NCBI RefSeq assembly: GCF_040256745.1
Contig: NZ_CP138335.1
Location: 434,001-498,000 of the forward strand
DNA from: Scrofimicrobium sp. R131
Lineage (GTDB): Bacteria; Actinomycetota; Actinomycetes; Actinomycetales; Actinomycetaceae
Direction of reading: 5' to 3'
DNA length: 64,000 nt
A program made the translations under genes and the position numbers. Under the pieces are notes generated by a model. The model made no database searches and was not told where the DNA came from. It saw only the letters and a program-made list of their open reading frames with translations. Positions 1 to 11,039 of the stretch are shown here, in pieces (positions within the stretch are counted from its first letter, which is position 1; every line of letters begins with the position of its first letter).

Positions 1-1
1 C

Positions 2-457
2 CTAACCCGCCAGGCGTTCTACTACCACTTTGTCGACGTCTACGACCTGGCCGTCTGGGTGTTTGAAACCGAGGTGGCCGACCACATCATGTCCCACGCC
101 TCGTACGACCGGTGGGCAGAAGGCTACCAGCAGCTGCTCACCTACATGCGTGAGCACCGGACCGGTGTCTACGCGGTGATTCATTCCCTCGGCCACCACG
201 AGTTGGAGCGGTTCCTGTACGGCCAGTTCCACCAAATGATGGAGGCCATCGTCGCTGAACTTCGCGGTGATCTCACGGTCAGTGCCGCTGACCAGGAGCG
301 AGTGATCAGACACTTTGCCCTGGTGGTGCTCGGGTACTGCATGTACTGGCTGGCCTCCGACATGGAGGCCGACCCGAGTGAGCTGGTGCCAGAAATTGAG
401 TTCCTGCTGCAGGGTCAGGTGCGCCATGCCCTGGAAACCTACGCTGCCCGGGCCTAA
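2..457 (+). CDS. TetR-family regulator, 5' end outside window
   Basis: This is the C-terminal part of a TetR-type repressor whose start lies before the window. The first visible residues, LTRQAFYYHF followed by DVYDLAVWVF, match the recognition helix and following helix of the TetR DNA-binding domain, closest to the DhaS-like subgroup. About 130 residues of helical ligand-binding domain follow and end in a TAA stop. The target genes cannot be told because the upstream side is missing. Family assignment is fairly safe; the ligand is unknown. Confidence 0.8.
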   Translation, partial: LTRQAFYYHFVDVYDLAVWVFETEVADHIMSHASYDRWAEGYQQLLTYMREHRTGVYAVIHSLGHHELERFLYGQFHQMMEAIVAELRGDLTVSAADQERVIRHFALVVLGYCMYWLASDMEADPSELVPEIEFLLQGQVRHALETYAARA

Positions 458-539
458 TCGCCTCGCGAACACCGCCTCGCGAATACCTCCTCGACCAGAG
501 CCGGCACCGCATTTTGCCGGGGCGCCAGCCTTGACAGGA

Positions 540-545
540 TAAGCT
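540..545 (+). promoter_or_regulatory. Possible -10 box of upp (leaderless)
   Basis: TAAGCT ends 7 nt before the upp ATG and no convincing ribosome binding site lies between. This is the weakest of the leaderless promoters in the window because no good -35 is visible. Confidence 0.35.
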
Positions 546-552
546 GAGACTC

Positions 553-1191
553 ATGGAAATCATTCACACGAATCACCCGCTGGTCTCGCACAAGCTGACC
601 GTGCTCCGCGACAAGAACACCACTCCCAGCCAGTTCCGCCACCTGGTGGATGAGCTGGTTACTTTGCTGGCGTACGAGGCGACCCGCGAGGTCTCGGTAG
701 TGCCGGTTCAGATTGAAACTCCGGTGGCGCCGACCGAGGGGCTGGGACTGGCGGAACCGCGGCCGATGGTGGTGCCGGTGCTGCGGGCCGGCCTGGGGAT
801 GCTGGAGGGGATGCTGCGCCTGCTCCCCACCGCGGAAGTTGGGTTCCTCGGGATGGTCCGAAACGACGAAACCCTGGAAATCGACACCTACGCGGAGCGG
901 CTGCCCGACGATATTTCCGGCCGGCAGGTGTTCGTGCTGGACCCGATGCTCGCCACCGGGTCGACCGTGGTCGAAGCGATTGAGTACCTCCTCAAGCGCG
1001 GGGCCAAGGACGTGACCGTGGTCAGCATTTTGGCGGCCAAGCCGGGCCTCGAAACCGTCGAGCGGGGCGTTGGGCACCGCGCTCAGGTCCGAGTGGTGGT
1101 GGCGGGGATCGACCCCGAACTCAACGAGAACAACTACATCGTGCCCGGTCTGGGTGACGCTGGGGACCGCCTGTACGGGGTTGTCGACTAG
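553..1191 (+). CDS. upp: Uracil phosphoribosyltransferase
   Basis: Upp converts uracil and PRPP to UMP in pyrimidine salvage. The 212-residue product has the normal family length. The PRPP-binding loop DPMLATGST lies near residues 130-138 and is followed by the family helix [10 protein letters not shown]. The C-terminal uracil-binding region GDAGDRLYG is also present. The start codon has no clear Shine-Dalgarno sequence and a -10-like hexamer is 7 nt upstream, so the mRNA may be leaderless. It stands alone between the TetR fragment and the TDT transporter. Confidence 0.95.
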   Translation: MEIIHTNHPLVSHKLTVLRDKNTTPSQFRHLVDELVTLLAYEATREVSVVPVQIETPVAPTEGLGLAEPRPMVVPVLRAGLGMLEGMLRLLPTAEVGFLGMVRNDETLEIDTYAERLPDDISGRQVFVLDPMLATGSTVVEAIEYLLKRGAKDVTVVSILAAKPGLETVERGVGHRAQVRVVVAGIDPELNENNYIVPGLGDAGDRLYGVVD

Positions 1192-1289
1192 CCCACGTTT
1201 CGGCGCATGCTTTCCCGGTGAGGTGCAGTCAGGCTTTACCATGATGGCGTTGCCTGTTGGCCTTGGACCAGAGAGCGAGGATCCCGCCG

Positions 1290-2414
1290 ATGTCGCCAGA
1301 ACCCTCACCCCCGCAGCGGCGGTTGCGCGCCTACATTGAAACCATGCCCACCGGGGTGCACGCATTCGTGATGGCGACCGGCATCATTTCGGTGGGGATG
1401 GAACTGGTCAACCAGCACCTGATTTCGCTGGCGCTCTGGGTCATTGCCGCGGTCGGTTGGCTCTGGCTGACGACGCTGGTGGTCGTGCGGGCCTTCGTCG
1501 CAACCGAGTCAGTCCGCCGGGCCCTAAAAGACCCGAACCAGGCCTTCGGTTTCTTCACCGTGATTGCCGCCACCTCGGTGGTGGGTACTCGCTTTGCGGT
1601 GGGGGGAATTCTCGAGGTGGCCATCGGTTTGTGGATCGTGGCCCTGTGCTTGTGGGCCGTGGCCGGCTACGCCATTCCCTGGGGGATCCTGGTTCGGCCG
1701 CTGCCAAAAGATGAGCGGCAGCGCGCCATGTTCACCACCCCGGAAGGGGGAGGGCGCTTCCTCAGCGATTACATCGATGGGACCTGGTTTGTCTGGGTGG
1801 TGGCCACCCAGTCGGTCGCGGTGCTGGGGGCAACCATTCAGCCGCACCTAGATGTGTTCGAGACGGTGGTGGCTGCCATCACCGTGGTGGCCTGGTCGAC
1901 CGGGTTGGGACTGTACGTGATGGTGGGGACCGGGCTGGTCCAACGAATCTTCCGGTGGGGGCTGAACCCCACCGACCTGACCCCCTCCTACTGGGTGGTT
2001 ATGGGCGCGCTGGCGATTTCCGCTCTGGCTTCGGGCCGGATCATGAACATGAACTCCCAGACGCCGGTGGCCGCCGCAGCCTATTCAATTGCCAGTGGGG
2101 TCGGGGTGATGCTGTGGGGCTTCACCACCTGGTTGGTGGTCGGGCTGCTACTGATGGTGGTCTGGAAGATTTGGCGGCGAGTCGCTGTCAAGCACTACAT
2201 CACCCCGCTGTGGTCGATGGTCTTCCCAATGGGTGTCTACTCGGTCGCGTCCATGACGATGGGGGACGGGGTGGATGCCCCGCGAATCCTGTGGGCCGGC
2301 TACGACTTCATCTGGGTGGCGCTGGCGGCCTGGGTGCTAGTGACCGTCTCCTGGGTGGTGCACATGGTCGGCCGGGTCAAAGAGTCGAGGGCCCAGCAGG
2401 ACGTGAGCGCCTAA
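1290..2414 (+). CDS. TDT-family (TehA/SLAC1-like) membrane transporter
   Basis: This is a polytopic membrane protein of about 374 residues with roughly ten hydrophobic segments. The opening segment (TMPTGVHAFVMATGIISVGM) and overall length fit the tellurite-resistance/dicarboxylate transporter family, which moves anions or C4-dicarboxylates. Residues around KHYITPLWSMVFPMGVYSVA resemble the conserved pore helix near the C-terminus. A TTG at 1257 extends the frame, but the ATG at 1290 has AGCGAGG upstream and is preferred. The stop overlaps the convergent glycerate kinase gene by four bases. The substrate cannot be predicted. Confidence 0.8.
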   Translation: MSPEPSPPQRRLRAYIETMPTGVHAFVMATGIISVGMELVNQHLISLALWVIAAVGWLWLTTLVVVRAFVATESVRRALKDPNQAFGFFTVIAATSVVGTRFAVGGILEVAIGLWIVALCLWAVAGYAIPWGILVRPLPKDERQRAMFTTPEGGGRFLSDYIDGTWFVWVVATQSVAVLGATIQPHLDVFETVVAAITVVAWSTGLGLYVMVGTGLVQRIFRWGLNPTDLTPSYWVVMGALAISALASGRIMNMNSQTPVAAAAYSIASGVGVMLWGFTTWLVVGLLLMVVWKIWRRVAVKHYITPLWSMVFPMGVYSVASMTMGDGVDAPRILWAGYDFIWVALAAWVLVTVSWVVHMVGRVKESRAQQDVSA

Positions 2415-3550
2415 AGACGTCGGCCGACCTCCAGGGTTCGACAAAGATCCCGGGTGGTGCGTCGGATCCGCTCGGCCGTGCGGTCGAGCTCCGCCCCGCG
2501 GGCGTGGCTGAGGTAGCCGAGGGGAATGACGGCCGCGGCTCCGCGGGCGAGCAGTTGGTTGGCCCCGGCCAACACCTGTCCGCCAATCACGAAGCTGGGA
2601 ACCCCCGCCGCACTGGCCTGCTCCACCACCTGCAGGGCGGTCTTTCCTCGCAGAGTTTGCTGATCGACTCGCCCTTCGCCGGTTAGGACCAGGTCGGCCC
2701 CGGAAATCGCGTTGGCCAGACCGCTCAGCTCAGCCACCAGGGTGGCGCCCGAGACGCGCCTGGCCCGCAGCAAGTTCAGCGCCGCCCATCCCAGGCCCCC
2801 ACCGGCCCCCGCGCCGGGAGCCAGCTCTAACCCGCCGGTGCCATCGACCGTGCAGCAGCGTGCGATCCGAGCCAGGATCTGATCCAGGGCGGGAATCTTG
2901 GCGGCGGGCAGACCCTTCTGGGGCCCGTATTCGGCCGCGGCCCCATCCGCCCCCACCAGCGGGTTGTCGACGTCGGTCGCCAGGACAAACTCCACCTCGG
3001 CCAAGTCTGGGTCCAACTCGGAACTATCCACCGTGGCCAGGTTCGTCATTTGATTGGGGATCGGGTCCAGCTCGGACCCGTCCGCGGCCCGGAACCGCAG
3101 CCCCAGCGCGTGCATCATCCCTATGCCCGCGTCGATGGTCCCGGTGCCACCTACGGTCAGGACGATCCGGCGGGCTCCCCGCTGGCGGGCGGCCCGGATC
3201 AGCTCTCCCACCCCCGCGCTGTTCAGAAAATAGACGTCGCGTCGGCCCGCCGGGACCAGCTCCAACCCGACCGCTTGGGCCGATTCGACCACGGCGACCC
3301 GCCAGATTGGATCCCAGGCCCACCGGGCCTCCACCGGCGATCCCGCCTGGTTGGGAACCGTGGTTTTCACCAGCTGGTAGGTGCCGGTGGCAGCCAGGGC
3401 CGCCAGGGTCCCCTCGCCGCCATCAGCCAGGGGAAGTTGAATAACCTCGGCGTTCGGCCAGACGCTACCGATCCCATCGGCCATGGCGGCAGCTACCTCG
3501 ACGGCCGTGAGGGTGCCCTTGAACGAGTCGGGCGCGACGACGATCCGCAT
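2411..3550 (-). CDS. glxK: Glycerate kinase
   Basis: This enzyme phosphorylates D-glycerate to a phosphoglycerate, feeding photorespiratory-type or glyoxylate carbon into glycolysis. The 379-residue product has the class-II glycerate kinase signatures: N-terminal IVVAPDSFKGTLTAVEVA, then PLADGGEGT, then TVGGTGTIDAGIGMMHALG, and a C-terminal LTGEGRVDQQTLRGKT. It lies 7 bp downstream of an HAD phosphatase on the same strand, so the two probably form an operon. The pairing fits phosphoglycolate/glycerate metabolism. Confidence 0.93.
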   Translation of the reverse strand: MRIVVAPDSFKGTLTAVEVAAAMADGIGSVWPNAEVIQLPLADGGEGTLAALAATGTYQLVKTTVPNQAGSPVEARWAWDPIWRVAVVESAQAVGLELVPAGRRDVYFLNSAGVGELIRAARQRGARRIVLTVGGTGTIDAGIGMMHALGLRFRAADGSELDPIPNQMTNLATVDSSELDPDLAEVEFVLATDVDNPLVGADGAAAEYGPQKGLPAAKIPALDQILARIARCCTVDGTGGLELAPGAGAGGGLGWAALNLLRARRVSGATLVAELSGLANAISGADLVLTGEGRVDQQTLRGKTALQVVEQASAAGVPSFVIGGQVLAGANQLLARGAAAVIPLGYLSHARGAELDRTAERIRRTTRDLCRTLEVGRRL

Positions 3551-3557
3551 CGGGAGC

Positions 3558-4226
3558 CTACAGCAGCAGATCCCGCAGATCCGCGACCTGGGCGGCCACC
3601 GCCACCACGGCTGGGGCGGTGAACTCCTCGGGCGAGCCGTAGCCCCATCCCGCGCCGATCACGGCAATGTTGTTGTCGGTGGCGCCCTCGACGTCGTGGT
3701 GGCGATCGCCCACCAGCACCGGTCGGTCCAGGTCGGCCCCCACCGCTCCCAACCGGGAGAGGGCGTCGGCCACCACGTGGGACTTGGTGCTGGCCGGGTC
3801 GGGGCTGGCTCCCGCAATCACGTCAAAGTAGGGTGCGAGCCCCAGGTACTCGAGTTGAGCCTGGGCCATGGTCTCCATTTTCGAGGTGGCGGTCCCGAGC
3901 CGAACCCCGGCCTCGGCCAACTCGGCCACCAGCTCGGGAATCCCTGGATACATGGGCGGCTCCAGAAACCGCGGCAGGTAGAGCGCTCGATAGACGCGGA
4001 TTGCCTCGTCCATCAGTTCGGGCTCGATCTGGGCGAAGTGGGAAAAGGAGTATCCCAGCGGTGGGCCGACGACGTGGGTGATCTGGTCGTCGGTCAGCGG
4101 ATCGCGTCCGATTTCGACCAGCGCCGCCTGGAAGCACTCCATGATTAGTTCGCCGGAGGCCACCAGGGTTCCGTCCACGTCGAACAGGACGGTGGGCCAG
4201 GTCTGGGTAATAGCAGTGTGGCTCAT
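3558..4226 (-). CDS. gph: HAD-family hydrolase, phosphoglycolate phosphatase-like
   Basis: A 222-residue HAD-superfamily phosphatase. Motif I is DVDGTLVASG near the N-terminus, motif II is the Thr-Ser in GTATSK, the motif III lysine follows, and motif IV is VGDRHHDVEGA. A cap domain of helices lies between motifs I and II, as in Gph/PGP enzymes. A longer frame from a TTG at 4268 exists, but the ATG at 4226 has a -10-like TACCCT exactly 6 nt upstream, so a leaderless start is favoured. It precedes glycerate kinase in a likely two-gene operon. The substrate is inferred from family and neighbour. Confidence 0.8.
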   Translation of the reverse strand: MSHTAITQTWPTVLFDVDGTLVASGELIMECFQAALVEIGRDPLTDDQITHVVGPPLGYSFSHFAQIEPELMDEAIRVYRALYLPRFLEPPMYPGIPELVAELAEAGVRLGTATSKMETMAQAQLEYLGLAPYFDVIAGASPDPASTKSHVVADALSRLGAVGADLDRPVLVGDRHHDVEGATDNNIAVIGAGWGYGSPEEFTAPAVVAVAAQVADLRDLLL

Positions 4227-4232
4227 AGGACC

Positions 4233-4238
4233 AGGGTA
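4233..4238 (-). promoter_or_regulatory. -10 box of the HAD phosphatase gene (leaderless)
   Basis: On the minus strand TACCCT is followed by exactly six bases and then the ATG at 4226. This fits transcription starting at or next to the start codon. Confidence 0.5.
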
Positions 4239-4293
4239 GGCTAGCCGAGGGGCCGCCCCAAATGGCAAGTGCCCCAGATCGCAGAAAATTTAT

Positions 4294-4305
4294 CTCGACA
4301 TCGAG
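4294..4305. promoter_or_regulatory. Inverted repeat in the gph-icd divergent region
   Basis: CTCGA-CA-TCGAG is a 5-bp dyad in the AT-richer stretch between the divergent HAD phosphatase and icd genes. TAAAATGCTAT follows and may contain a -10. It could be an operator for icd; the cognate regulator is not known. Confidence 0.35.
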
Positions 4306-4377
4306 TAAAATGCTATTGGGGCACGTACCCGAACGTGTCGCAAGACCTGGCCCGAAGCGCCAACGGAGGCTGTGAGC

Positions 4378-5595
4378 ATGGAAAAAATCAAAGTAGTTGG
4401 ACCGGTAGTCGACCTGGACGGCGACGAGATGACCAGAATCATCTGGCAGTTCATCAAGGATCGCCTCATCTTCCCCTACCTGGATCTGGACCTGAAGTAC
4501 TACGACCTGTCGATTCAGAACCGCGACGCCACGGACGATCAGGTGACCGTTGACGCCGCGGAGGCAGTCAAGAAGTACGGGGTGGGCGTCAAATGTGCGA
4601 CCATTACCCCCGACGAGGCCCGGGTGGAAGAGTTCGGCCTGAAGAAGATGTGGCGCTCGCCCAACGGAACGATCCGCAACATTTTGGGCGGGGTCATCTT
4701 CCGCGAGCCGATCATCATCGACAACATTCCGCGCCTGGTTCCCACCTGGACCAAGCCGATCATCGTCGGCCGTCACGCCTTCGGGGACCAGTACCGCGCC
4801 ACTGACTTCAAGGTCCCCGGGGCGGGCACCATCACCCTGACCTACACCCCGGCCGACGGCTCTGAGCCGGAAGTGCACGAGGTGGTGGAGATTCCCGAGA
4901 ACGGCGGCGTCGTCATGGGGATGTACAACTTCAACGAGTCGATTCGCGACTTTGCCCGGGCATCTTTCGCCTACGGGCTCCAGCGCGGCTACCCGGTGTA
5001 CATGTCCACCAAGAATACGATCCTGAAGGCCTACGACGGCCAGTTCAAAGACATCTTCCAGGAAGTCTTCGACGCCGAGTTCAAAGACCAGTTCGAGGCG
5101 GCCGGCCTCACCTACGAGCACCGGCTGATTGACGACATGGTGGCCTCCTCGCTCAAGTGGGAGGGCGGTTACGTCTGGGCGTGCAAGAACTACGACGGCG
5201 ACGTCCAGTCCGACACCGTGGCCCAAGGATTCGGGTCGCTGGGCCTGATGACTTCGGTGCTGATGACCCCGGACGGCAAGGTAATGGAGGCGGAGGCAGC
5301 CCACGGGACCGTGACGCGCCACTACCGTCAGCACCAGGCCGGTAACCCGACCTCCACCAACCCGGTCGCTTCGATCTTCGCCTGGACGCGCGGCTTGGCA
5401 CACCGGGCCAAGCTCGATGAGACCCCGGCGGTGGCCGAGTTTGCCCAGACCCTGGAGCAGGTAGTCATCGAAACGGTGGAAAGCGGAAAGATGACCAAGG
5501 ACCTAGCTTTGCTGATCGGCCCGGACCAGCCGTGGCTGACCACCGAAGAGTTCCTGACCGCGATCGATGAGAACTTGCAGCAGAAGCTGGCCTAA
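4378..5595 (+). CDS. icd: Isocitrate dehydrogenase, NADP-dependent, homodimeric eukaryote-like type
   Basis: This TCA-cycle enzyme oxidises isocitrate to 2-oxoglutarate with NADP. The 405-residue sequence starts [21 protein letters not shown], typical of the eukaryotic-type dimeric enzyme found in many actinobacteria. Substrate-binding [12 protein letters not shown] and the dinucleotide-site motif [11 protein letters not shown] are present. A GTG six bases upstream is possible, but GGAGG lies 8 nt before the ATG at 4378, so this start is preferred. It is monocistronic; an inverted repeat 70-80 bp upstream may control it. Confidence 0.96.
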   Translation: MEKIKVVGPVVDLDGDEMTRIIWQFIKDRLIFPYLDLDLKYYDLSIQNRDATDDQVTVDAAEAVKKYGVGVKCATITPDEARVEEFGLKKMWRSPNGTIRNILGGVIFREPIIIDNIPRLVPTWTKPIIVGRHAFGDQYRATDFKVPGAGTITLTYTPADGSEPEVHEVVEIPENGGVVMGMYNFNESIRDFARASFAYGLQRGYPVYMSTKNTILKAYDGQFKDIFQEVFDAEFKDQFEAAGLTYEHRLIDDMVASSLKWEGGYVWACKNYDGDVQSDTVAQGFGSLGLMTSVLMTPDGKVMEAEAAHGTVTRHYRQHQAGNPTSTNPVASIFAWTRGLAHRAKLDETPAVAEFAQTLEQVVIETVESGKMTKDLALLIGPDQPWLTTEEFLTAIDENLQQKLA

Positions 5596-5621
5596 AACCT
5601 CAATTTCAGATTGTCATTAGT

Positions 5622-5663
5622 TGCCCCGTCACGCGCCTCGAATATTTGGTGTGTGGCGGGGCA
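5622..5663 (+). terminator. Inverted repeat between icd and the phosphofructokinase gene
   Basis: TGCCCCG (5622-5628) pairs with CGGGGCA (5657-5663) across a loop of about 28 nt. There is no U-tract after the stem. It could be a weak terminator for icd or a leader hairpin for the next gene. Confidence 0.35.
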
Positions 5664-5717
5664 CAATAGAAGATGGAGTTACTCGGCTCCGCCTGGGAGC
5701 AGAAGAAAGGTCTATCG

Positions 5718-8027
5718 ATGGGTGACGATCTGATCGTAGGAATCGACCCGCGCACCGGTGAGCCGGCCCGAATCGGAGTGCTGACTTCCGGGGGAGATGC
5801 GCCCGGGATGAACGCGGCCGTGCGGGCCGTGGTTCGGACGGCGTTGGCGGCCGGAGCTCAACCCTACGCCATCATGGAGGGTTGGATTGGGGCTCTGCGC
5901 GGGGGCGAGGCCATCCGCGAGATGAACTGGCAGAGTGTCTCCTCGATTCTGGCCACCGGCGGCACCGTGATCGGCTCGGCCCGCTGCGACGAGTTCCGCA
6001 CCTACGAGGGGCGAAACCAGGCGGCCCGGAACCTGCTGGAACGCGGGATTGACCGGCTGATCGTGATCGGTGGGGACGGCTCGCTGTCCGGGGCGGATGA
6101 GTTCCGACGCGAATGGCCCCAACACGTGGCCGAGTTGGCTGAGCGCGGCGAGATCTCGGCCGAGGTGGCCGCCAATCACCCGCGACTGACCCTGGTCGGA
6201 TTGGTCGGCTCGATCGACAACGACCTGGTCGGCACCGATATGACCATCGGAGCTGACACCGCGCTGGAGCGGATCATCACCGCCATTGACCAGATTTCCT
6301 CAACCGCTGCCTCCCACCAGCGCACCTTCATTTTGGAGGTGATGGGACGCCAGTGCGGTTACCTGCCCCTGATGGCGGCTGTCGCCGGGGGCGCCGACTA
6401 CGTGTTCACGCCCGAAAACCCGCCGGCCCCCGGCTGGGAGGCCGAGATGGCCGAGCGCCTGACCCTGGGCCGGGCTGCCGGCCGACGCGAGTCCATCATC
6501 TTGGTGGCGGAGGGGGCCCGCGACACCAACGGCGATCCGATTACGACCGAGGATGTGGCTGCGGCCCTGCGCGAGCATCGCGGGGAGGAACCGCGGATCT
6601 CGATCTTGGGGCACATTCAACGAGGGGGTACCCCCTCGGCCTATGACCGGTGGATGTCCACTCTGCTCGGTTACGCGGCCGTGCAGGAGGTGCTGAACCC
6701 CGCCGCCCACGGACAGGCCTGCATCCTGGGGGTGCGCCAGAACCGGGTGGCCCGGATCGACCTGGAGCTGGCGGTAGCCAACACCCGGGCGGTGGCCAAA
6801 CTGATCACCGCCGGCGACTATGAGAGCGCCCGCCAGGCGCGCGGCCGAACCTTCTACGCGATGGGCGACATCTTCCGGGTCCTGTCGGATCCGCCGCAGG
6901 AAGACCCGGCACCCGAACGCGAGATTCGGGTGGCTGTCCTGCACGCGGGCGGACTGGCGCCCGGGATGAACACGGCGGCCCGCGCGGCTGTCCGGATGGG
7001 AATCCATCGCGGGTGGACCATGCTCGGGGTGGACGGGTCGTGGGCCGGCCTGGCCGACGACCGGGTGCGCGAGCTGACCTGGGCGGACGTGGAAGGCTGG
7101 GCTTTTGACGGGGGAGCCGAACTCGGCACCCGCCGCGCGGTTCCACCGGTGGAGTCCTACTACGCCATTGGCCGGGCCCTGGAGCGGAACCGGATCGATG
7201 CGCTGCTGGTGATTGGCGGCTTCAAAGCCTACCTGGCCGTGCGCGAAATGGTGGAGGAGCGGAAACGGTTCCCGGCTTTCAACATCCCGCTGGTGCTGGT
7301 GCCCGCCTCAATCGACAACAATCTGCCCGGGGCCGAACTGGCCGTCGGTGCCGACACCGCGCTCAACAACAACGTGTGGGCCCTGGACCGGATCAAACAG
7401 TCCGCAGCCGCGTCGAGGCGCTGCTTCGTGGCGGAGACGATGGGCCGCAAGTGCGGCTATCTAGCCATGATGAGCGGGTTGGCCACCGGTGCCGAGTTCA
7501 TCTACCTGAACGAGGAACCGCTGACGCTGGACCGCCTGAGTCACGATGGTGAGCGCCTGCGCCGTTCGTTCGAAGCGGGTCGGCGCCTGCTGCTCGTGGT
7601 GATGAACGAGGAGACCTCGCAGTATTACGACCGCAAGTTTGTGGCCCGCGCCTTCGAGGCGGTAGGCCAGGGTCTGTTCGACGTGCGCCATTCGGCGCTG
7701 GGGCACATCCAACAGGGTGGGGCCCCCACTCCCTTCGACCGGTTGCTGGCCACCCGCCTCGTCAACCAGGCTTTGATCCAACTGGAAGAGGAACTGGCGC
7801 ACAACTCGATCGAGGTCAAGTACGTGGGGATGACCTCTTCGCGCATCGAGGCCCACCCGATCGAGCAGATGGACCGGGACGTGGACCTGCCCAACCGCCG
7901 GCCTCGCCAGCAGTGGTGGTCCATGCTTCAACCGGTGGTGGAGGTGGTCTCCCTGGAAAACTCGGGGTCGCCAGTCCGGCAGATTCCCATCGCCGATGCG
8001 CAACTTCAACCCATTACCCCAGCCTGA
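5718..8027 (+). CDS. pfkA: Tandem (eukaryote-type) 6-phosphofructokinase, two fused PFK domains
   Basis: The 769-residue protein is two PFK domains in one chain, as in animal and fungal PFK, whereas most bacterial PFKs are about 320-340 residues. The N-half is catalytically complete: GGDAPGMN (about 25-32), ATP-type GGDGS (118-122), GSIDND with the catalytic Asp (164-169), HQR (200-202), MGR (209-211) and HIQRGG (299-304). The C-half has GGLAPGMN (411-418), IGGFKAY instead of GGDGS (499-505), SIDNN in place of IDND (531-535), DRIKQSAA and [13 protein letters not shown] (663-675). The IGGFKAY and IDNN changes are those of the regulatory half of eukaryotic PFK. The ATG at 5718 has AGAAAGG before it; an upstream ATG at 5673 lacks one. 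It is followed after 23 bp by pgi. Confidence 0.93.
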   Translation: MGDDLIVGIDPRTGEPARIGVLTSGGDAPGMNAAVRAVVRTALAAGAQPYAIMEGWIGALRGGEAIREMNWQSVSSILATGGTVIGSARCDEFRTYEGRNQAARNLLERGIDRLIVIGGDGSLSGADEFRREWPQHVAELAERGEISAEVAANHPRLTLVGLVGSIDNDLVGTDMTIGADTALERIITAIDQISSTAASHQRTFILEVMGRQCGYLPLMAAVAGGADYVFTPENPPAPGWEAEMAERLTLGRAAGRRESIILVAEGARDTNGDPITTEDVAAALREHRGEEPRISILGHIQRGGTPSAYDRWMSTLLGYAAVQEVLNPAAHGQACILGVRQNRVARIDLELAVANTRAVAKLITAGDYESARQARGRTFYAMGDIFRVLSDPPQEDPAPEREIRVAVLHAGGLAPGMNTAARAAVRMGIHRGWTMLGVDGSWAGLADDRVRELTWADVEGWAFDGGAELGTRRAVPPVESYYAIGRALERNRIDALLVIGGFKAYLAVREMVEERKRFPAFNIPLVLVPASIDNNLPGAELAVGADTALNNNVWALDRIKQSAAASRRCFVAETMGRKCGYLAMMSGLATGAEFIYLNEEPLTLDRLSHDGERLRRSFEAGRRLLLVVMNEETSQYYDRKFVARAFEAVGQGLFDVRHSALGHIQQGGAPTPFDRLLATRLVNQALIQLEEELAHNSIEVKYVGMTSSRIEAHPIEQMDRDVDLPNRRPRQQWWSMLQPVVEVVSLENSGSPVRQIPIADAQLQPITPA

Positions 8028-8050
8028 GCGACCATCTTCAAGGAGGAATC

Positions 8051-9742
8051 ATGACCAACTCAGCCCCAATTCCCGCCCCCACCGACCCGACCCGGACACC
8101 CGCCTGGGCGCACCTGGATCAGTTGGCGGAAGACTTCTACCCGGACCTGCGGCACTGGTTCGAGGCGGACCCCCAGCGGGCCCGGACCTGGAGCTTTACC
8201 GCCGCCGACCTGTGGGTGGACCTGTCGAAAAACCTAATTGACCAGGAGATCGTGGCGGCGCTGCTGGAGTTGGCCCGCGAGACCGGGGTGGAGGAACACC
8301 GCGATCGGATGTTCCGGGGAGATCGGATCAACGTCACCGAGAACCGCGCGGTCCTGCATACGGCGCTGCGTCGGCCGGCCGGCGACGTGGTGGAGGTGGA
8401 CGGGGCCAACGTGGTTCCGGACGTGCACGAAGTGCTGAATCGGATGTACGACTTCGCCGACCGCGTCCGGTCCGGCCAGGTGACCGGCATCAGCGGGAAG
8501 AAGCTGACCAGCATTGTCAACATTGGGATTGGCGGGTCTGACCTGGGGCCGGTTATGGTGTACGAGGCGCTGCGCCCCTACGTCGACCCGGAGCTCAGCT
8601 GCGAGTTCATCTCTAACATTGATCCCAACGACGCGGGCGAGGTGGTGTCCCGCCTCGACCCGGAAACCACCCTGGTCATCGTCACCTCCAAGACCTTCAC
8701 CACCCTGGAAACCCTGACCAACGCGAGGGTTGTGCGCGAATGGCTGCTGCGGAGCCTGCGTGAGCGCGGCCTGGTGACGGATGACGCCAATGCGGCCGAG
8801 GCGGTGGAGCGCCACTTTGTGGCCGTTTCGACCGCGCTCGACCGGGTGGCCGAGTTTGGCATCGACCCGGCGAACGCGTTCGGGTTCTGGGACTGGGTTG
8901 GCGGGCGCTACTCGGTGGACTCCGCGGTCGGCCTGTCGCTGGCGATCGCCCTGGGACCCGAGAACTTCCGCGACCTGCTGGCCGGGTTCCACGCGATGGA
9001 TCAACACTTCCAAAACGCCCCCGCCGCCGAAAATGTGCCGCTGCTGATGGGCCTAATCAACGTCTGGTACACCGGGTTCCTGGGGGCCGACACCCATGCG
9101 GTCCTGCCCTACTCCCAGTACCTGCACCGGTTCCCGGCCTACCTGCAGCAGCTGACGATGGAATCGAACGGCAAGTCGGTCCGATGGGACGGCTCGCCCG
9201 TTTCCTACGACACGGGGGAAGTTTTCTGGGGCGAACCGGGAACCAACGGCCAGCACGCCTTCTACCAGCTGATCCACCAGGGCACCCGCCTGGTCCCGGC
9301 CGACTTCATTGCATTCGCCAACCCGACCCACGACTTCCGGGACGGCGACAACGACATGCACGAACTGTTCCTCTCCAACTTCTTCGCCCAAACGAAGGCG
9401 CTCGCGTTCGGCAAAACGATCGACGAGGTGCGCGCCGAAGGGACCCCGGAGACGATCGCGCCGGCCCGGGTGTTTGGCGGCAACCGGCCGACCACCTCGA
9501 TCATGGGGGACCGGCTGAACCCGCGGGCACTCGGTGAACTGATCGCCCTCTACGAGCACATCACTTTTGTGCAGGGGGCGGTGTGGGGGATCGACTCCTT
9601 CGACCAGTGGGGAGTGGAGCTGGGCAAAGTCCTGGCGCAGCAGATCCTTCCGGCGGTTGCGGGCAACAAGGAGGTGCTGGCAGAACAGGATCCGTCCACT
9701 CGGAGCCTGATCGAATACTACCGGGAGCACCGGCGCCACTAG
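8051..9742 (+). CDS. pgi: Glucose-6-phosphate isomerase
   Basis: Pgi interconverts glucose-6-phosphate and fructose-6-phosphate, the step before PFK. The product is 563 residues. Phosphate-binding [11 protein letters not shown] lies near 157-167, the [11 protein letters not shown] loop follows, and the active-site regions MESNGKSV and [15 protein letters not shown] are intact. A strong AAGGAGG lies just before the ATG at 8051, so the longer open frame upstream is not used. Short spacing after the PFK gene supports one glycolytic transcript. Confidence 0.96.
   Translation: MTNSAPIPAPTDPTRTPAWAHLDQLAEDFYPDLRHWFEADPQRARTWSFTAADLWVDLSKNLIDQEIVAALLELARETGVEEHRDRMFRGDRINVTENRAVLHTALRRPAGDVVEVDGANVVPDVHEVLNRMYDFADRVRSGQVTGISGKKLTSIVNIGIGGSDLGPVMVYEALRPYVDPELSCEFISNIDPNDAGEVVSRLDPETTLVIVTSKTFTTLETLTNARVVREWLLRSLRERGLVTDDANAAEAVERHFVAVSTALDRVAEFGIDPANAFGFWDWVGGRYSVDSAVGLSLAIALGPENFRDLLAGFHAMDQHFQNAPAAENVPLLMGLINVWYTGFLGADTHAVLPYSQYLHRFPAYLQQLTMESNGKSVRWDGSPVSYDTGEVFWGEPGTNGQHAFYQLIHQGTRLVPADFIAFANPTHDFRDGDNDMHELFLSNFFAQTKALAFGKTIDEVRAEGTPETIAPARVFGGNRPTTSIMGDRLNPRALGELIALYEHITFVQGAVWGIDSFDQWGVELGKVLAQQILPAVAGNKEVLAEQDPSTRSLIEYYREHRRH

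Positions 9743-11039
<1,297 letters not shown>

Noticed and set aside
2860-3622. Long open frames on the plus strand across the glycerate kinase gene
   Set aside because: They are Pro/Arg-rich shadows of a clear minus-strand gene, with no family resemblance.
3823-5403. A 526-codon minus-strand frame opposite icd
   Set aside because: It is the antisense of isocitrate dehydrogenase, whose motifs are intact on the plus strand.
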